A DNA stretch of 64,000 nucleotides, taken from contig NC_063445.1 in NCBI RefSeq assembly GCF_020379485.1, forward strand, positions 51,113,422 to 51,177,421, read 5' to 3'. Position 1 is the stretch's first letter; each line of letters starts with the position of its first letter. Below the pieces are notes generated by a model, which had not been told where the DNA came from, searched no databases, and saw only the letters and a program-made list of their open reading frames with translations. The translations under genes and the position numbers were made by a program. This document shows positions 33,468 through 45,501 of this stretch, piece by piece. This stretch comes from Brassica napus (taxonomy: Eukaryota; Streptophyta; Magnoliopsida; Brassicales; Brassicaceae).

Positions 33468-33943
33468 CCGGCACGGAATCATAGATAGTTTTTTTTGTTT
33501 GATAAAAAAATAAAAATAAATAAAAGGCGAACCAATCGAGGATCACCACGTGTCAGTAGGCCCGTGAACAGTGAAAGAAACGAAAAAAGATCGGTCCTTA
33601 TATACAATCCGTAAGACCCGTTTCTTAAAAAAAACAATGGGATCCACTGATTTTTTAATTATTTTTTTGATAGGAACTCAAAGCTAAGAACATCATTAAC
33701 AGTTGAAATATATGACAATTTCTTAAAAATAAAAATAATAATATTATAATTATTTTAGCTAGTTAAAACATGTTCAAACATTGTTTAATTGACAACGGTC
33801 TTAAAAACTTAGTAACCGTTTCTTCAATCACGTAGATAAAAAATTTTGTATGTTATCTCTCCTAATTTTGTTAATTTTTATTTTATTTTAAATATTAAGA
33901 ACCTTTGTTAGATTCTCCCGTTAAAACTGTTCTAAACATGGTC
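33468..33943. mobile_element. Decayed copy of the 658-1,180 MITE
   Basis: The body matches the copy-A MITE, but the left terminus is deleted and the right terminus lacks the inner CCTGCGTTG part. TTA at 33,944-33,946 remains. Confidence 0.75.
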
Positions 33944-34121
33944 TTACGGTTTTCCAGACTTTATAATTATCTGTCAAGTAAAGGATATACACGAAGGACA
34001 TAAATAAGCTTAAATTTTGTACACTACCATGTATGAAAGATTTAAACAAAAGTAAAACCAAACTAAAACGAATTATAGCACCTCTAGAGGGCCCTCTATA
34101 GAGCGTAGAGACGAATGGTAT

Positions 34122-34142
34122 TTTTTTTTTTTTTGTAACACT
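34122..34142 (-). mobile_element. 21-bp retroposition scar with 12-bp target duplication
   Basis: GACGAATGGTAT occurs at 34,110-34,121 and 34,143-34,154, flanking a T run plus GTAACACT. Copy A has a single GACGAATGGTAT. A poly(T) run beside perfect direct repeats is the mark of an extremely 5'-truncated poly(A) retroposon on the minus strand. Confidence 0.7.
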
Positions 34143-34613
34143 GACGAATGGTATAATCTAAAGAAAGTATTGATTGATTAAATGTAGGACTGTTTGTGCG
34201 GTCGAAGAAGGGTTCTACTGGTGTGAGAGGCTCCACGTGTACTGTCGCTTTCGATAGTGGTATAATAGATGGAGGCCTCTCACTGGTCTCGACGTTCACA
34301 TCACATGGTTGGACCAAAATATCGACGTTCCCATCACCATAGATACGCTAACATATAGCATCATCCTTCAGGGAGAAAACTATTAACCCGGATCCGAGAT
34401 CAAAGTCCGAAATCCGATTCAACAATTAAATTGTTTTGTACATATATGATCTTATCGTATATGTATAAGTTGGTTTTAATTGTTGTCTTATATATCAAAT
34501 TTATTTTTGAAAATATTATCCACTTTTTATTATTGAAGTGAAATCTATTAATAGCCAATAGTCATGTTTTATTTTGTTTCCTAAAAACACTCCACGTAAT
34601 CTACAAACATGTA

Positions 34614-35910
34614 ATATCTCTGTTTGAATTTTTTTTTTCTCTCTCTCCTTTCCTTCTTCTCTCCCGAGTTTTTTCTTCTCCTGCCTCAACTCTACTTGTT
34701 TCTTCGGTGACTGGCGCGTGGTGGCTCCTCTAGCACCACCGCCGGTCTAGTTTGCTTTGATTAGCTTTCTATTGTGTATTTTCTGTTGTTTTTAAGCTTT
34801 TGAAGGGGATTTCGCAGACTGGAGTTTCTAGATCTAAGTGTTTATCGATGCTCTTATTTATTGAGGTGGTCATAGGCTTTCTGTTTGGTGTCCGTCGTCG
34901 GTGAATCGCGATGGTATCTCCCAGATTCATGCTTCTGGTTTTCCTCCATTCGATTTGGGTGGTAGAAGTGAAGGGCTCATGCTCGTTGTGTTGTGGCCTT
35001 ACTGTGGTTTTGGGATATTTGGTTGGATCCAGAACCGGAGAAGTACGACGCTAGCCCCTGCCCATGAGTTTCTCCTGTTTGCGGTCCCTTCCTCGTTTCT
35101 ATGCTTTCTTGGTGGCCATTGTGGAAAGGTGAGTGAGGTTTAGTTGTGTATGTGACTTGACGTGTTGCTTGAGCTTCGGAGTTCTGCTTCTTTTCATTGA
35201 AGTCATCCTCAGTGGTTTTGATCTTTGACGATAAGAACCTTTGCGAGACCATTTCTAGTGTTTGAGAGGATCGAAAGGAGATAGATGTTTTTTCTGGAGG
35301 TTTTGCTTCAGTGATGGTCGATTGCCGCTGATTTGCTCGTGTTAATGTTGGATTTGGAGTGGTTTTTATCTAGTTACCGGCTGTTGAATAAGACGTAGTT
35401 GGGAAGCTTTCTTAGGCTTTGCCTTAAGGTGATGGTATGATGGTGCGTATGAGACGCGTGGAGAACTCTTTCAAGGTCCAATGGCGAGACTTAGTTGGGA
35501 TTGAAGGGTGTTTACAGCGACGGTTAAAGATTCTAACCTCTTTTAGTTCAGTTATTTGTATTGGTGATGTTCGTGTGCTTCCAGTACTTCTTGTTACTCC
35601 TTTCTACTGGTGTTAGTGGTTGATGAGGTCTCGCTAGGTAAGTTCATCTTCGAGTGCATGGTTGAGCATTCCTTGCTGAAGCTTGGTTATCACTCTTCTG
35701 CCTTTTGTCTCCTTTTTCGTGGTTATATATTAGCTTTAAGAGTGTGTGTTATGTTTATCTTTTGGCTCCGGGTGGTACTTGTTACCTCGCCGGCTCTTGG
35801 CTTCGGGTGGTACTTGTTACCTCGCCGACTCTTGGCTTCAGACAATGTCGTTATTGTATGCGTGTAACCGAATGTTTGATATAATCTTAATCTACCAGAT
35901 GACAAAAAAA
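34614..35910 (+). mobile_element. Poly(A) retroposon, 1.3 kb, 16-bp target duplication
   Basis: A perfect 16-bp direct repeat AATCTACAAACATGTA lies at 34,598-34,613 and 35,911-35,926, and the insert ends in a short A run. Copy A has the single target. The 5' end is C/T-rich, as in LINE leaders. There is a 40-bp-scale internal duplication near 35,765-35,835 (GGTACTTGTTACCTCGCC twice). No RT or endonuclease frame is visible, so it is a non-autonomous LINE-derived or SINE-like retroposon. Confidence 0.85.
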
Positions 35911-35926
35911 AATCTACAAACATGTA

Positions 35927-36986
35927 TCTATCTTATTAAATTAGAAGTAATTTAAGTTTTTGTTTGACAACATATATATCAGTTAAAAAAATAGTGTTGT
36001 TTGAAAACATGGATATTAGTAAGTTAGGAAAAAAAGTAATAAGCTAATGCTATTAAAAAATTAGAAATCCATTACATTATATTAAAGAGTTATGAGTTTA
36101 TGTTACTTGATATACATATTCAAATCAAAATAATAATTTAAAATTGATTTATACCAAAAATTCATTCAAAAATATACATATATTCAAAATTTGATTTTTA
36201 CTAACATATTTTCCAATAACCATTATAAAAATGTTTTCAATATATATAAGAAAAATACAATACAAAATCCAATTTCAAACACCAACTTAAATTATGGTTT
36301 TTATATTTCACATTGAAATTTAAAAATATAATATATGTGATTATTTATATGATTGTATGTATAAAATATTATTAATTATAAGAAAACTTATTTGATGGTA
36401 CATATAAAATATGATTAATTATATGATAACACATATTTTTGTAACCTATGATGACATATATATGATATATAATAGTAGTGATTAGGGGTGGGCGTTCGGG
36501 TTCGTTTTCGGGTCTGTTTGAAATTTCGTGTTCGGTTCAGATCTTTGAGGATTCGGTTCGGATTTAGATATCTGGATAGATAATTGATAAATATTTAAAT
36601 ATTTTTGGAGTTTTGAATATATTTTAACTATTTTAGATATTTACGTTTGATTATTTGTATATATTTTCAAGTATTTAAACGAACTTAAAAGTATCATATA
36701 TATTCTGGATGTTTATATATATATTAAATCTAAAAATAATTAATATATATAAATCTATTTTGGATACCCAAAATACTTCGGTTCAGATCGGATTAGGTTT
36801 CAACTCTTCAAATACCAAATTTTTGATTAATTCAGATATTTAATAAATTTTTGTTCGGATTTGGTACTACTTATTCGGATTGGGTTCGAATTCGAGTTTT
36901 TTACCCAATCCTAAATAGTGACATAAAAAACAAATAGCATCATATTTTTTAAAAATACACTTGCGCGGACGCGGATCAAAATCTAG
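35927..36986 (+). mobile_element. Helitron, copy B of 6,222-7,333
   Basis: Same termini as in copy A (TCTATCTTATTAAATT; CTAG at 36,983-36,986 followed by T), with a shortened hairpin GCGCGGACGCGG. Its 5' edge coincides with the end of the retroposon target duplication. Confidence 0.88.
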
Positions 36987-37203
36987 TATAACATTAATTA
37001 CATTACAATTCATCATCAACAAATTTTCTAAAATGATACTTCTGCCATTCCGTGGAAGTTTGCATTTTATACTATTTTTTGTTTTTCTATAAACTTTTAA
37101 TAAATACATGAAAACATTAGTAAATTTAATTTCTAAAAAGAGTATTTCTTGTCAGCTATCCATATCACTAGATCAAACTCTAATAAGAATATTAGACCTA
37201 CGT

Positions 37204-37573
37204 ATGACTGACCTGGTGATAGCTTTGGATCATCATGAAGCCATGGAGGCAGTTAATTTCTAAACTAACACAATGGCCAAGATACCGTTTCTTACTGGAG
37301 CATATATCAAGTCTCAAGAACTGTTTTACTTCAATACAGTTTGAAGTTGAAAGCATAAGCTGCAATTTCATTGTGCGAGATATAGCTAAGAGCATAACAC
37401 GAGTTGGAAGATTCCAGTCTTACCTAGCTTGGGAGAACCGGCGTGGCTTCATGATAGGGTGGGTACATAGATTAGATTATTTTCCTCTTCCAGAAAAACA
37501 TAAAACATGGACAGGACCCTATATCAAGAACCAAAAGGACATTTTGAAATCAAATAATGAGGTATATAATTAA
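37204..37573 (+). pseudogene. RNase H-like fragment, copy B, frameshifted
   Basis: Nearly identical to 7,551-7,916, but four extra bases near 37,253-37,257 shift the frame after the first 17 codons. The remaining frame from 37,235 still reads the WPRYRFLLEH to NNEVYN part. Confidence 0.5.
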
Positions 37574-38501
37574 TATGGGCTTATTTTTCGCCAAATTAAT
37601 ACGGACTTAACTTATCCTTTAGTTTTGTTTCCAGCCCAACCGAGTTCCATATCAACATGTGGCTAAAATGTATGAAATATTTTAAGTGCACTCTTTTACA
37701 TTTCGTGTAATTTGGCAACTGTTATTATTCAAGACAACATCAAATACATATTCTATAAATTAATAATAAATAAATTAATAAACATGATAAATTAATTAAT
37801 AAATTTCGTCAGTTTCGAATTGGGCTGGTTAAATTAAAAAAAAATAATAAACTTTTTGAAAAATTTACGCAATTATATGATTTCATTAAGTTCATAAATT
37901 AATAATTTACATATATACAATTTATATAAGTACATTTATATTATTACTTTTATATTCACAATTGAGTTTACCTCTATTTCTTGAACACTTCAATATATTT
38001 TGATAGTATTTACTAAAATTATATCTAAAACCACTTTTAAAATCTATGAAACATTTTTCATATACACCAAATAATATAATAAAATTAATATAAAATTTAA
38101 ATTTCTAAAATTCAATTAATATATATACGGTAAAATTAATTAATTTTCTTATTTTAAAATCCGGATCAAACTGTAATTGTTGTATGGCATATGCAACGTA
38201 CGCCGTAAAGAGAATGCTAGTGTTGCTTAAATGTGTCTCTTTTGTAAATATATTTCAAAAGATTTTATATTCACGTATAAACTATTTTTATTAGTCTTAA
38301 GTCGAACCAATTTCAATGTTTTGTATTTGGTAAACTAATGCAGCAAACACACATATATACATGACAAATATGTTATACAATCAAAGAATATTTGTTGTCA
38401 AGGTTTTTTTTATTTTTACAAAAGCATATTTGTAATTTAAATAACGAAGAGGTTACATACATCGATCTATGACTCAAAGTCATACAGTTTTAAGAGAGTT
38501 A

Positions 38502-39111
38502 CTAGATTTTTACCCGCGCTTTCAAAGCGCGGGTTTATTCTCCTTTTTTTTAATTGACAAATATTTAGCGTCATATTTCATATATTTGTGTTTTATTTTA
38601 TAAAAGACTTAAACTTTTTATTTTTCTTTATCGTGTTTCATTTTAAATGACTATTTATGTTTAAAAAATGAAACTGTATTTCTTTAATGAATTAAGTTGG
38701 TATAACTCTGATAAATTAATTTTATTATGTGGTTAATATTTTTAATAAAAATAGTTATATACTTTTAATAAAAATTTATACTTTTCAATGAAAAAAACAA
38801 TTTTTTTTATGAATGCTTAAATTATATTAAGAAAAGAAAAAATAATTAATAATGGTTGAAAAAAAAATTATTTGAACTTGGACTCAATGGCTCAAAGGAA
38901 AAAAAAATGTGAGAATTGGATCTGATTTCTTAATCGGCCCAAATGGCCCAAGAGAGATCTGATGTGGACAGTGGACTGGATCCAAAAAAATGGCTCAATA
39001 TAGATGTGTTATTAATATTACTTGATTGCCCTTAATGAAACATGCAATGTTAGTAAAGAAAGGGCAGACTAAGGTAAAAAAAACAATAGGATCATGATTT
39101 AATAGTATAGA
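38502..39111 (-). mobile_element. Non-autonomous Helitron, 610 bp
   Basis: On the minus strand the 5' end is TCTATACTATTAAATCATG (39,111 inward). The 3' end is hairpin CCCGCGCTTTGAAAGCGCGGG, then TAAAAATCTAG at 38,502 beside host A. It is duplicated with its flanks at 41,746-42,356. No coding sequence. Confidence 0.85.
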
Positions 39112-40175
39112 CTAGATTTTGACCCGCGCTTAGAAAGCGCGGGTTTGTTTGTTTTTCATTTATTAATCGAAAACTGATTTACAAATTACCATTATTTTTC
39201 ATTTCGAACCATAACAATTGAGTTTTTAGGTTTTTATTATTTGTTTTTTTCTCTCTTCAAAATATGGTATTTGTTCGAAATATGGTAGCTGTTCTATAAT
39301 AATGTTTGAGTTTTAAAATTTGTTTTCATATCTGACCTAGATTCATGTTTGAACCTATAGACCCGATACATTGTATATAATCCTGTTCGGATTTAATGAA
39401 AAATTTGTTAATTAAAAATCCGATATAACCCGGTAAAAACCTAAAAACTCACTATTAACCCGCGATCTGATACTATTGATCCGATAACAAAATATCTTAT
39501 AGTACTTTTTAAAAAAATTGATTAAATTACTCATATATTTATTAATATTACATAAATTAGTGATTCCTTAGAATTTGATAAAATTTTATCATGTTATCTA
39601 AATAAAAAATGATAATATAAAATAACTTATTGATATGACAATATTAGTTTATTTTCGTTATTAATAACCTATTATAAGTTTGTGTTTGTATTTTAGATTT
39701 AAAAATTTATTTTAAGATAGTTTTTAAAATATTCTTGAACACTCGTAATTGCTATATTAATATTATGTATAAAATGACATTATACACTGAAAAATGATAT
39801 TCAAATATGAATATGATATATGGTGTAGGATATACGATTTTGGTTTGTATTGAAAATATGTATAATATTCAAATGATCTATTTTGAATATTGATACGTAT
39901 ATTTAAGAAAATAATATTTTCATGTTTCTTAATTCATTTATTGTTCATAATATATTTATACTTATATTAAATTTAAAATTAATATATCTTTTAAATATAT
40001 ATATAGGCCTATTATTTATAGATCCATTTAGGTGTATCTGTAGGCCCAAAACCAAAAGACTTAAATGCCATTAATGAATTTTATTAATTCTTTGTAAAAA
40101 TAAGGGTATTTTTGAGAAAACTGCAATTTTCATTAAGGATATAATTTGAGAATGATCTTCTTTTAATGGTATTGA
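39112..40175 (-). mobile_element. Non-autonomous Helitron, 1,064 bp, empty site in tandem copy
   Basis: Minus-strand 5' end TCAATACCATTAAAAG at 40,175; 3' end with hairpin CCCGCGCTTTCTAAGCGCGGG and TCAAAATCTAG at 39,112. The second tandem copy has the intact A|T target at 42,356/42,357. It entered exactly at the 5' edge of the neighbouring Helitron. Its inverted near-copy lies at 43,914-44,975. Confidence 0.92.
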
Positions 40176-40820
40176 TAAGGGAGAAAAACTAAGGGGATAT
40201 TATTGGTTTTGGAAGTTTAGTGGAATTAAAAAAAACTGTAATTAGGATTCTTTTAATAGATTTGAGTGGAGTCTTTCATCGTGAGAAGGATTTGAATAGA
40301 ATGGTTTGAAATACATTTTGATTTTTGTTAAGGATTTTATTGGAGTTTGTTTCCAAATCAACAATAAAAAAAAACTCAAAAAATTATTTGAGTTAACGTG
40401 GAAGACTATTTGAGATATGGCCAAAGATATAAGAAATTCTCCAAAGACGTGTCAATACTATTTGAGTTAGATCAATACGTTTCCTTTTTCATACAACTAA
40501 TCAAGTCAAAGCTATAATATATCAAAACGGGTCTTGAAATAATTATGCATTAATATCTTACAACCAAAGAACTCTAGATAATCTATGAAACGAAACAAAC
40601 ATATAAAGTTCACAGAATTGAGAGAGGAATTGCAGTAATGAAAAAATAACTTACATGTTATCCATAATGGCGATAGGGCGATCGTACGGAACAGTCAGAT
40701 TCAGGACCGGCTTATCAGGGGGACAAGCGGTGCGACCGCCCCGGGTCCAAGCCTTGTGTCCTCCCGTATAATACTAATTAAGGGGTCCAAGTTTTTATAA
40801 ATCTATATTTTATATATAAA

Positions 40821-43000
40821 TGGGCTTATTTTTCGCCAAATTAATACGGACTTAACTTATCCTTTAGTTTTGTGTCCAGCCCAACCGAGTTCCATATCAA
40901 CATGTGGCTAAAATGTATGAAATATTTTAAGTGCACTCTTTTACATTTCGTGTAATTTGGCAACTGTTATTATTCAAGACAACATCAAATACATATTCTA
41001 TAAATTAATAATAAATAAATTAATAAACATGATAAATTAATTAATAAATTTGTCAGTTTCGAATTGGGCTGGTTAAATTAAAAAAAATAATAAACTTTTT
41101 GAAAAATTTACGCAATTATATGATTTCATTAAGTTCATAAATTAATAATTTACATATATACAATTTATATAAGTACATTTATATTATTACTTTTATATTC
41201 ACAATTGAGTTTACCTCTATTTCTTGAACACTTCAATATATTTTGATAGTATTTACTAAAATTATATCTAAAACCACATTTAAAATCTATGAAACATTTT
41301 TCATATACACCAAATAATATAATAAAATTAATATAAAATTTAAATTTCTAAAATTCAATTAATATATATACGGTAAAATTAATTAATTTTCTTATTTTAA
41401 AATCCGGATCAAACTGTAATTGTTGTATGGCATATGCAACGTACGCCGTAAAGAGAATGCTAGTGTTGCTTAAATGTGTCTCTTTTGTAAATATATTTCA
41501 AAAGATTTTATATTCACGTATAAACTATTTTTATTAGTCTTAAGTCGAACCAATTTCAATGTTTTGTATTTGGTAAACTAATGCAGCAAACACACATATA
41601 TACATGACAAATATGTTATACAATCAAAGAATATTTGTTGTCAAGGTTTTTTTTTATTTTTACAAAAGCATATTTGTAATTTAAATAACGAAGAGGTTAC
41701 ATACATCGATCTATGACTCAAAGTCATACAGTTTTAAGAGAGTTACTAGATTTTTACCCGCGCTTTCAAAGCGCGGGTTTATTTTCCTTTTTTTTAATTG
41801 ACAAATATTTAGCGTCATATTTCATATATTTGTGTTTTATTTTATAAAAGACTTAAACTTTTTATTTTTCTTTATCGTGTTTCATTTTAAATGACTATTT
41901 ATGTTTAAAAAATGAAACTGTATTTCTTTAATGAATTAAGTTGGTATAACTCTGATAAATTAATTTTATTATGTGGTTAATATTTTTAATAAAAATAGTT
42001 ATATACTTTTAATAAAAATTTATACTTTTCAATGAAAAAAACAATTTTTTTTATGAATGCTTAAATTATATTAAGAAAAGAAAAAATAATTAATAATGGT
42101 TGAAAAAAAAATTATTTGAACTTGGACTCAATGGCTCAAAGGAAAAAAAAATGTGAGAATTGGATCTGATTTCTTAATCGGCCCAAATGGCCCAAGAGAG
42201 ATCTGATGTGGACAGTGGACTGGATCCAAAAAAATGGCCCAATATAGATGTGTTATTAATATTACTTGATTGCCCTTAATGAAACATGCAATGTTAGTAA
42301 AGAAATGGCAGACTAAGGTAAAATTAAACAATAGGATCATGATTTAATAGTATAGATAAGGGAGAAAAACTAAGGGGATATTATTGGTTTTGGAAGTTTA
42401 GTGGAATTAAAAATAACTGTAATTAGGATTCTTTTAATAGATTTGAGTGGAGTCTTTCATCGTGAGAAGGATTTGAATAGAATGGTTTGAAATACATTTT
42501 GATTTTTGTTAAGGATTTTATTGGAGTTTGTTTCCAAATCAACAATAAAAAAAACTCAAAAAATTATTTGAGTTAACGTGGAAGACTATTTGAGATATGG
42601 CCAAAGATATAAGAAATTCTCCAAAGACGTGTCAATACTATTTGAGTTAGATCAATACGTTTCCTTTTTCATACAACTAATCAAGTCAAAGCTATAATAT
42701 ATCAAAACGGGTCTTGAAATAATTATGCATTAATATTTTACAACAAAAGAACTCTAGATAATCTATGAAACGAAACAAACATATAAAGTTCACAGAATTG
42801 AGAGAGGAATTGCAGTAATGAAAAAATAACTTACATGTTATCCATAATGGCGATAGGGCGATCGTACGGAACAGTCAGATTCAGGACCGGCTTATCAGGG
42901 GGACAAGCGGTGCGACCGCCCCGGGTCCAAGCCCTGTGTCCTCCCGTATAATACTAATTAAGGGGTCCAAGTTTTTATAAATCTATATTTTATATATAAA
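40821..43000 (+). repeat. Tandem duplication, second copy
   Basis: A 2,180-bp copy of 37,576-40,820 lacking the Helitron inserted in the first copy, differing by scattered single bases. It includes a Helitron copy and a GC-rich hAT-like stretch near 42,890-42,940. Confidence 0.92.
41746..42356 (-). mobile_element. Non-autonomous Helitron, 611 bp (duplicate)
   Basis: Same element as 38,502-39,111, copied by the tandem duplication. A minus-strand 70-codon ORF inside is chance. Host T at 42,357. Confidence 0.85.
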
Positions 43001-43913
43001 AAATTATAAATATAATAAATAAAATTGAAAAAGATCTAAATTATTTGATATGTATTTAGTTTTATTTTCATTACAAAATATTACTGATTGGTCAGATACT
43101 TGCTAACAATCAGACACCTGCAAAATATTAAGGAAAGTGATGTGTAAGTCTTAAAAAAACAACATATGAATATATATTGAATTGTTTTTGTCCATTAAGG
43201 TACACAAAATAAGTTACTTCAGTTTGCATAATGATTTTTCTTTATAAGTTGCATGTTTGTTGGGTGTGTTTTAAGCTAGTTGATGTAAACAGTTTATATA
43301 GAGAAACTTGTTGATATCTTCGAGATAAGAAACAGACGATTTAAAAATATAAAATCGTTGATATTCAGAGAATCTAGGTAACAAAGTCTGTTTAGTAACG
43401 AATCAACACATGATATATGGAGAAGATTTTTGAACGGCTCATCATTTGGTTCCCAACGTTTAAAAGCTTAATGGTTTTTTATTTTCTTCAACCAGATGTC
43501 GTTGCTTGATCTCAACAACTTCCATGATTTTTTCCCAACTGTATCCAACAACATATGACTATGAATCTTCAGCTGTTAAGCACGAGGAAAAACTGCAAGA
43601 CGGAGGTGCAAGGTTGCTCAGCCTCAGACAACTTCTTCTGGCTGCTCTTCAGGTTTTTGAGTTTCCATTCAAAGCAGACGAGGTTCCAGCCGAAGGTTTG
43701 TAGGACTGCGTGACGGAGGTGCACGGTGGAGGAGGAGAGAAACGCCGAGTGGTTAGGGATCTGGCGAAAAGTTTGGTGTCCTCGGAGGAGACGTCGGAGG
43801 CGAAGCGAGGTGGTGAAGAACGGATGAGGAAGAGACGAAGCTATGAGTACTTCAAAAGCCAAATAAAAAGTCTAGGATTTGGTTTAGGCTTATTTTTTAT
43901 GGAAAGTACATCA
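43001..43913 (+). other. Interior of TIR element, unidentified ORFs
   Basis: AT-rich, with a GC-richer stretch at 43,500-43,870. It has short open frames on the plus strand (43,506-43,703 and 43,710-44,018) and an overlapping minus frame. The peptide FHDFFPTVSNN-like stretch appears only after frame choice, and I do not recognise a family. The longer frame ends inside the Helitron, so it is not a real gene end. Confidence 0.25.
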
Positions 43914-44975
43914 TCAATACCATTAAAAGAGGATCATTCTCAAATTATATCCTTAATGAAAATTGCAGTTTTCTCAAAAATACCCTTATTTTTACAAAGA
44001 ATTAATAAAATTCATTAATGGCATTTAAGTCTTTTGATTTTGGGCCTACAGATACACCTAAATGGATCTATAAATAATAGGCCTATATATATATTTAAAA
44101 TATATATTAATTTTAAATTTAATATAAGTATAAATATATTATGAACAATAAATGAATTAAGAAACATGGAAATATTATTTTCTTAAATATACGTATCAAT
44201 ATTCAAAATAGATCATTTGAATATTATACATATTTTCAATACAAACCAAAATCGTATATCCTACACCATATATCATATACATATTTGAATATCATTTTTC
44301 AGTGTATAATGTCATTTTATACATAATATTAATATGGCAATTACGAGTGTTCAAGAATATTTTAAAAACTATCTTAAAATAAATTTTTAAATCTAAAATA
44401 CAAACACAAACTTATAATAGGTTATTAATAACGAAAATAAACTAATATTGTCATATCAATAAGTTATTTTATATTATCATTTTTTATTTAGATAACATGA
44501 TAAAATTTTATCAAATTCTAAGGAATCACTAATTTATGTAATATTAATAAATATATGAGTAATTTAATCATTTTTTTAAAAAGTACTATAAGATATTTTG
44601 TTATCGGATCAATAGTATCAGATCGCGGGTTAATAGTGAGTTTTTAGGTTTTTACCGGGTTATATCGGATTTTTAATTAACAAATTTTTCATTAAATCCG
44701 AACAGGATTATATACAATGTATCGGGTCTATAGGTTCAAACATGAATCTAGGTCAGATATGAAAACAAATTTTAAAACTCAAACATTATTATAGAACAGT
44801 TACCATATTTCGAACAAATACCATATTTTGAAGAGAAAAAAAACAAATGATAAAAACCTAAAAACTCAATTGTTATGGTTCGAAATGAAAAATAATGGTA
44901 ATTTGTAAATCAGTTTTCGATTAATAAATGAAAAACAAACAAACCCGCGCTTTCTAAGCGCGGGTCAAAATCTAG
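43914..44975 (+). mobile_element. Non-autonomous Helitron, 1,062 bp, inverted partner of 39,112-40,175
   Basis: 5' end TCAATACCATTAAAAG after host A; 3' end hairpin CCCGCGCTTTCTAAGCGCGGG, TCAAAATCTAG and host T at 44,976. It matches the 39,112-40,175 element along its length in opposite orientation. Confidence 0.9.
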
Positions 44976-45501
44976 TAATCCATTAAAACTCAATTCTAAT
45001 AAAATTCATCTGAATATTGAATAGCAGGTGATTTCAATTCCTATGAAATCTACAATACTAAAAGCCGGATATATTGAGCAGAGAGCGTGCCACGTATGAT
45101 TTTTAATTCAGGCCAATCAGGAGCGTTTTATGTGACACGTCATCCCGGGCTCGCCGTGCTGTTTTGTCTGGAGCGTTGTGGGCTTCTGTGGGCTTCATCC
45201 GTAATTTACAAAAGGGCTTTATTAAACTTTTATGTTGATGCATATCACAAAAAAGAAACCTCGGAGGCTCCGTCGAAGGATAAGAATCTCATCGCCTCTG
45301 CCTCTTCGTCTTTTCATCGCCTCTACCTCTTCGTCTTCTTCGATCGAAGAGCAGAGAAGCCGAGATTTAATCGAGCCACTTCTTCACAATCAATACCTCC
45401 TTAATGATTTCGTTTCAACTCCCCCTTTTCATCCTTCTTTATATACTGATCTTCTTTATTTCATATAAACCAAAACCCTAGAACCACTCAAAGCTCGATC
45501 T

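Larger units (their letters stand above)
32636..38501 (+). repeat. Segmental unit 1, copy B
   Basis: Collinear with 1-8,845. It differs by a Harbinger MITE (32,870-33,051), a 21-bp micro-insertion (34,122-34,142), a retroposon (34,614-35,910) and the absence of the 4.4-kb Helitron composite. Its last 0.9 kb is repeated again at 40,821-41,745. Confidence 0.92.
37576..40820 (+). repeat. Tandem duplication, first copy (with later Helitron)
   Basis: Without the Helitron at 39,112-40,175 this copy is 2,181 bp and matches 40,821-43,000 over its full length. The junction lies between TATATATAAA and TGGGCTTATT at 40,820/40,821. It includes the end of copy B, a Helitron, the left end of a TIR element and an hAT-like GC-rich stretch near 40,710-40,760. 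Confidence 0.92.

Noticed and set aside
41759..41780. Rho-independent-like terminator hairpin with T run
   Set aside because: It is the Helitron 3' hairpin, followed at fixed distance by CTAG; bacterial terminators are not expected here.
45087..45468. 105- and 78-codon ORFs near the RPA Helitron start
   Set aside because: GC-rich Helitron leader ahead of the RPA start; overlapping frames without domains.
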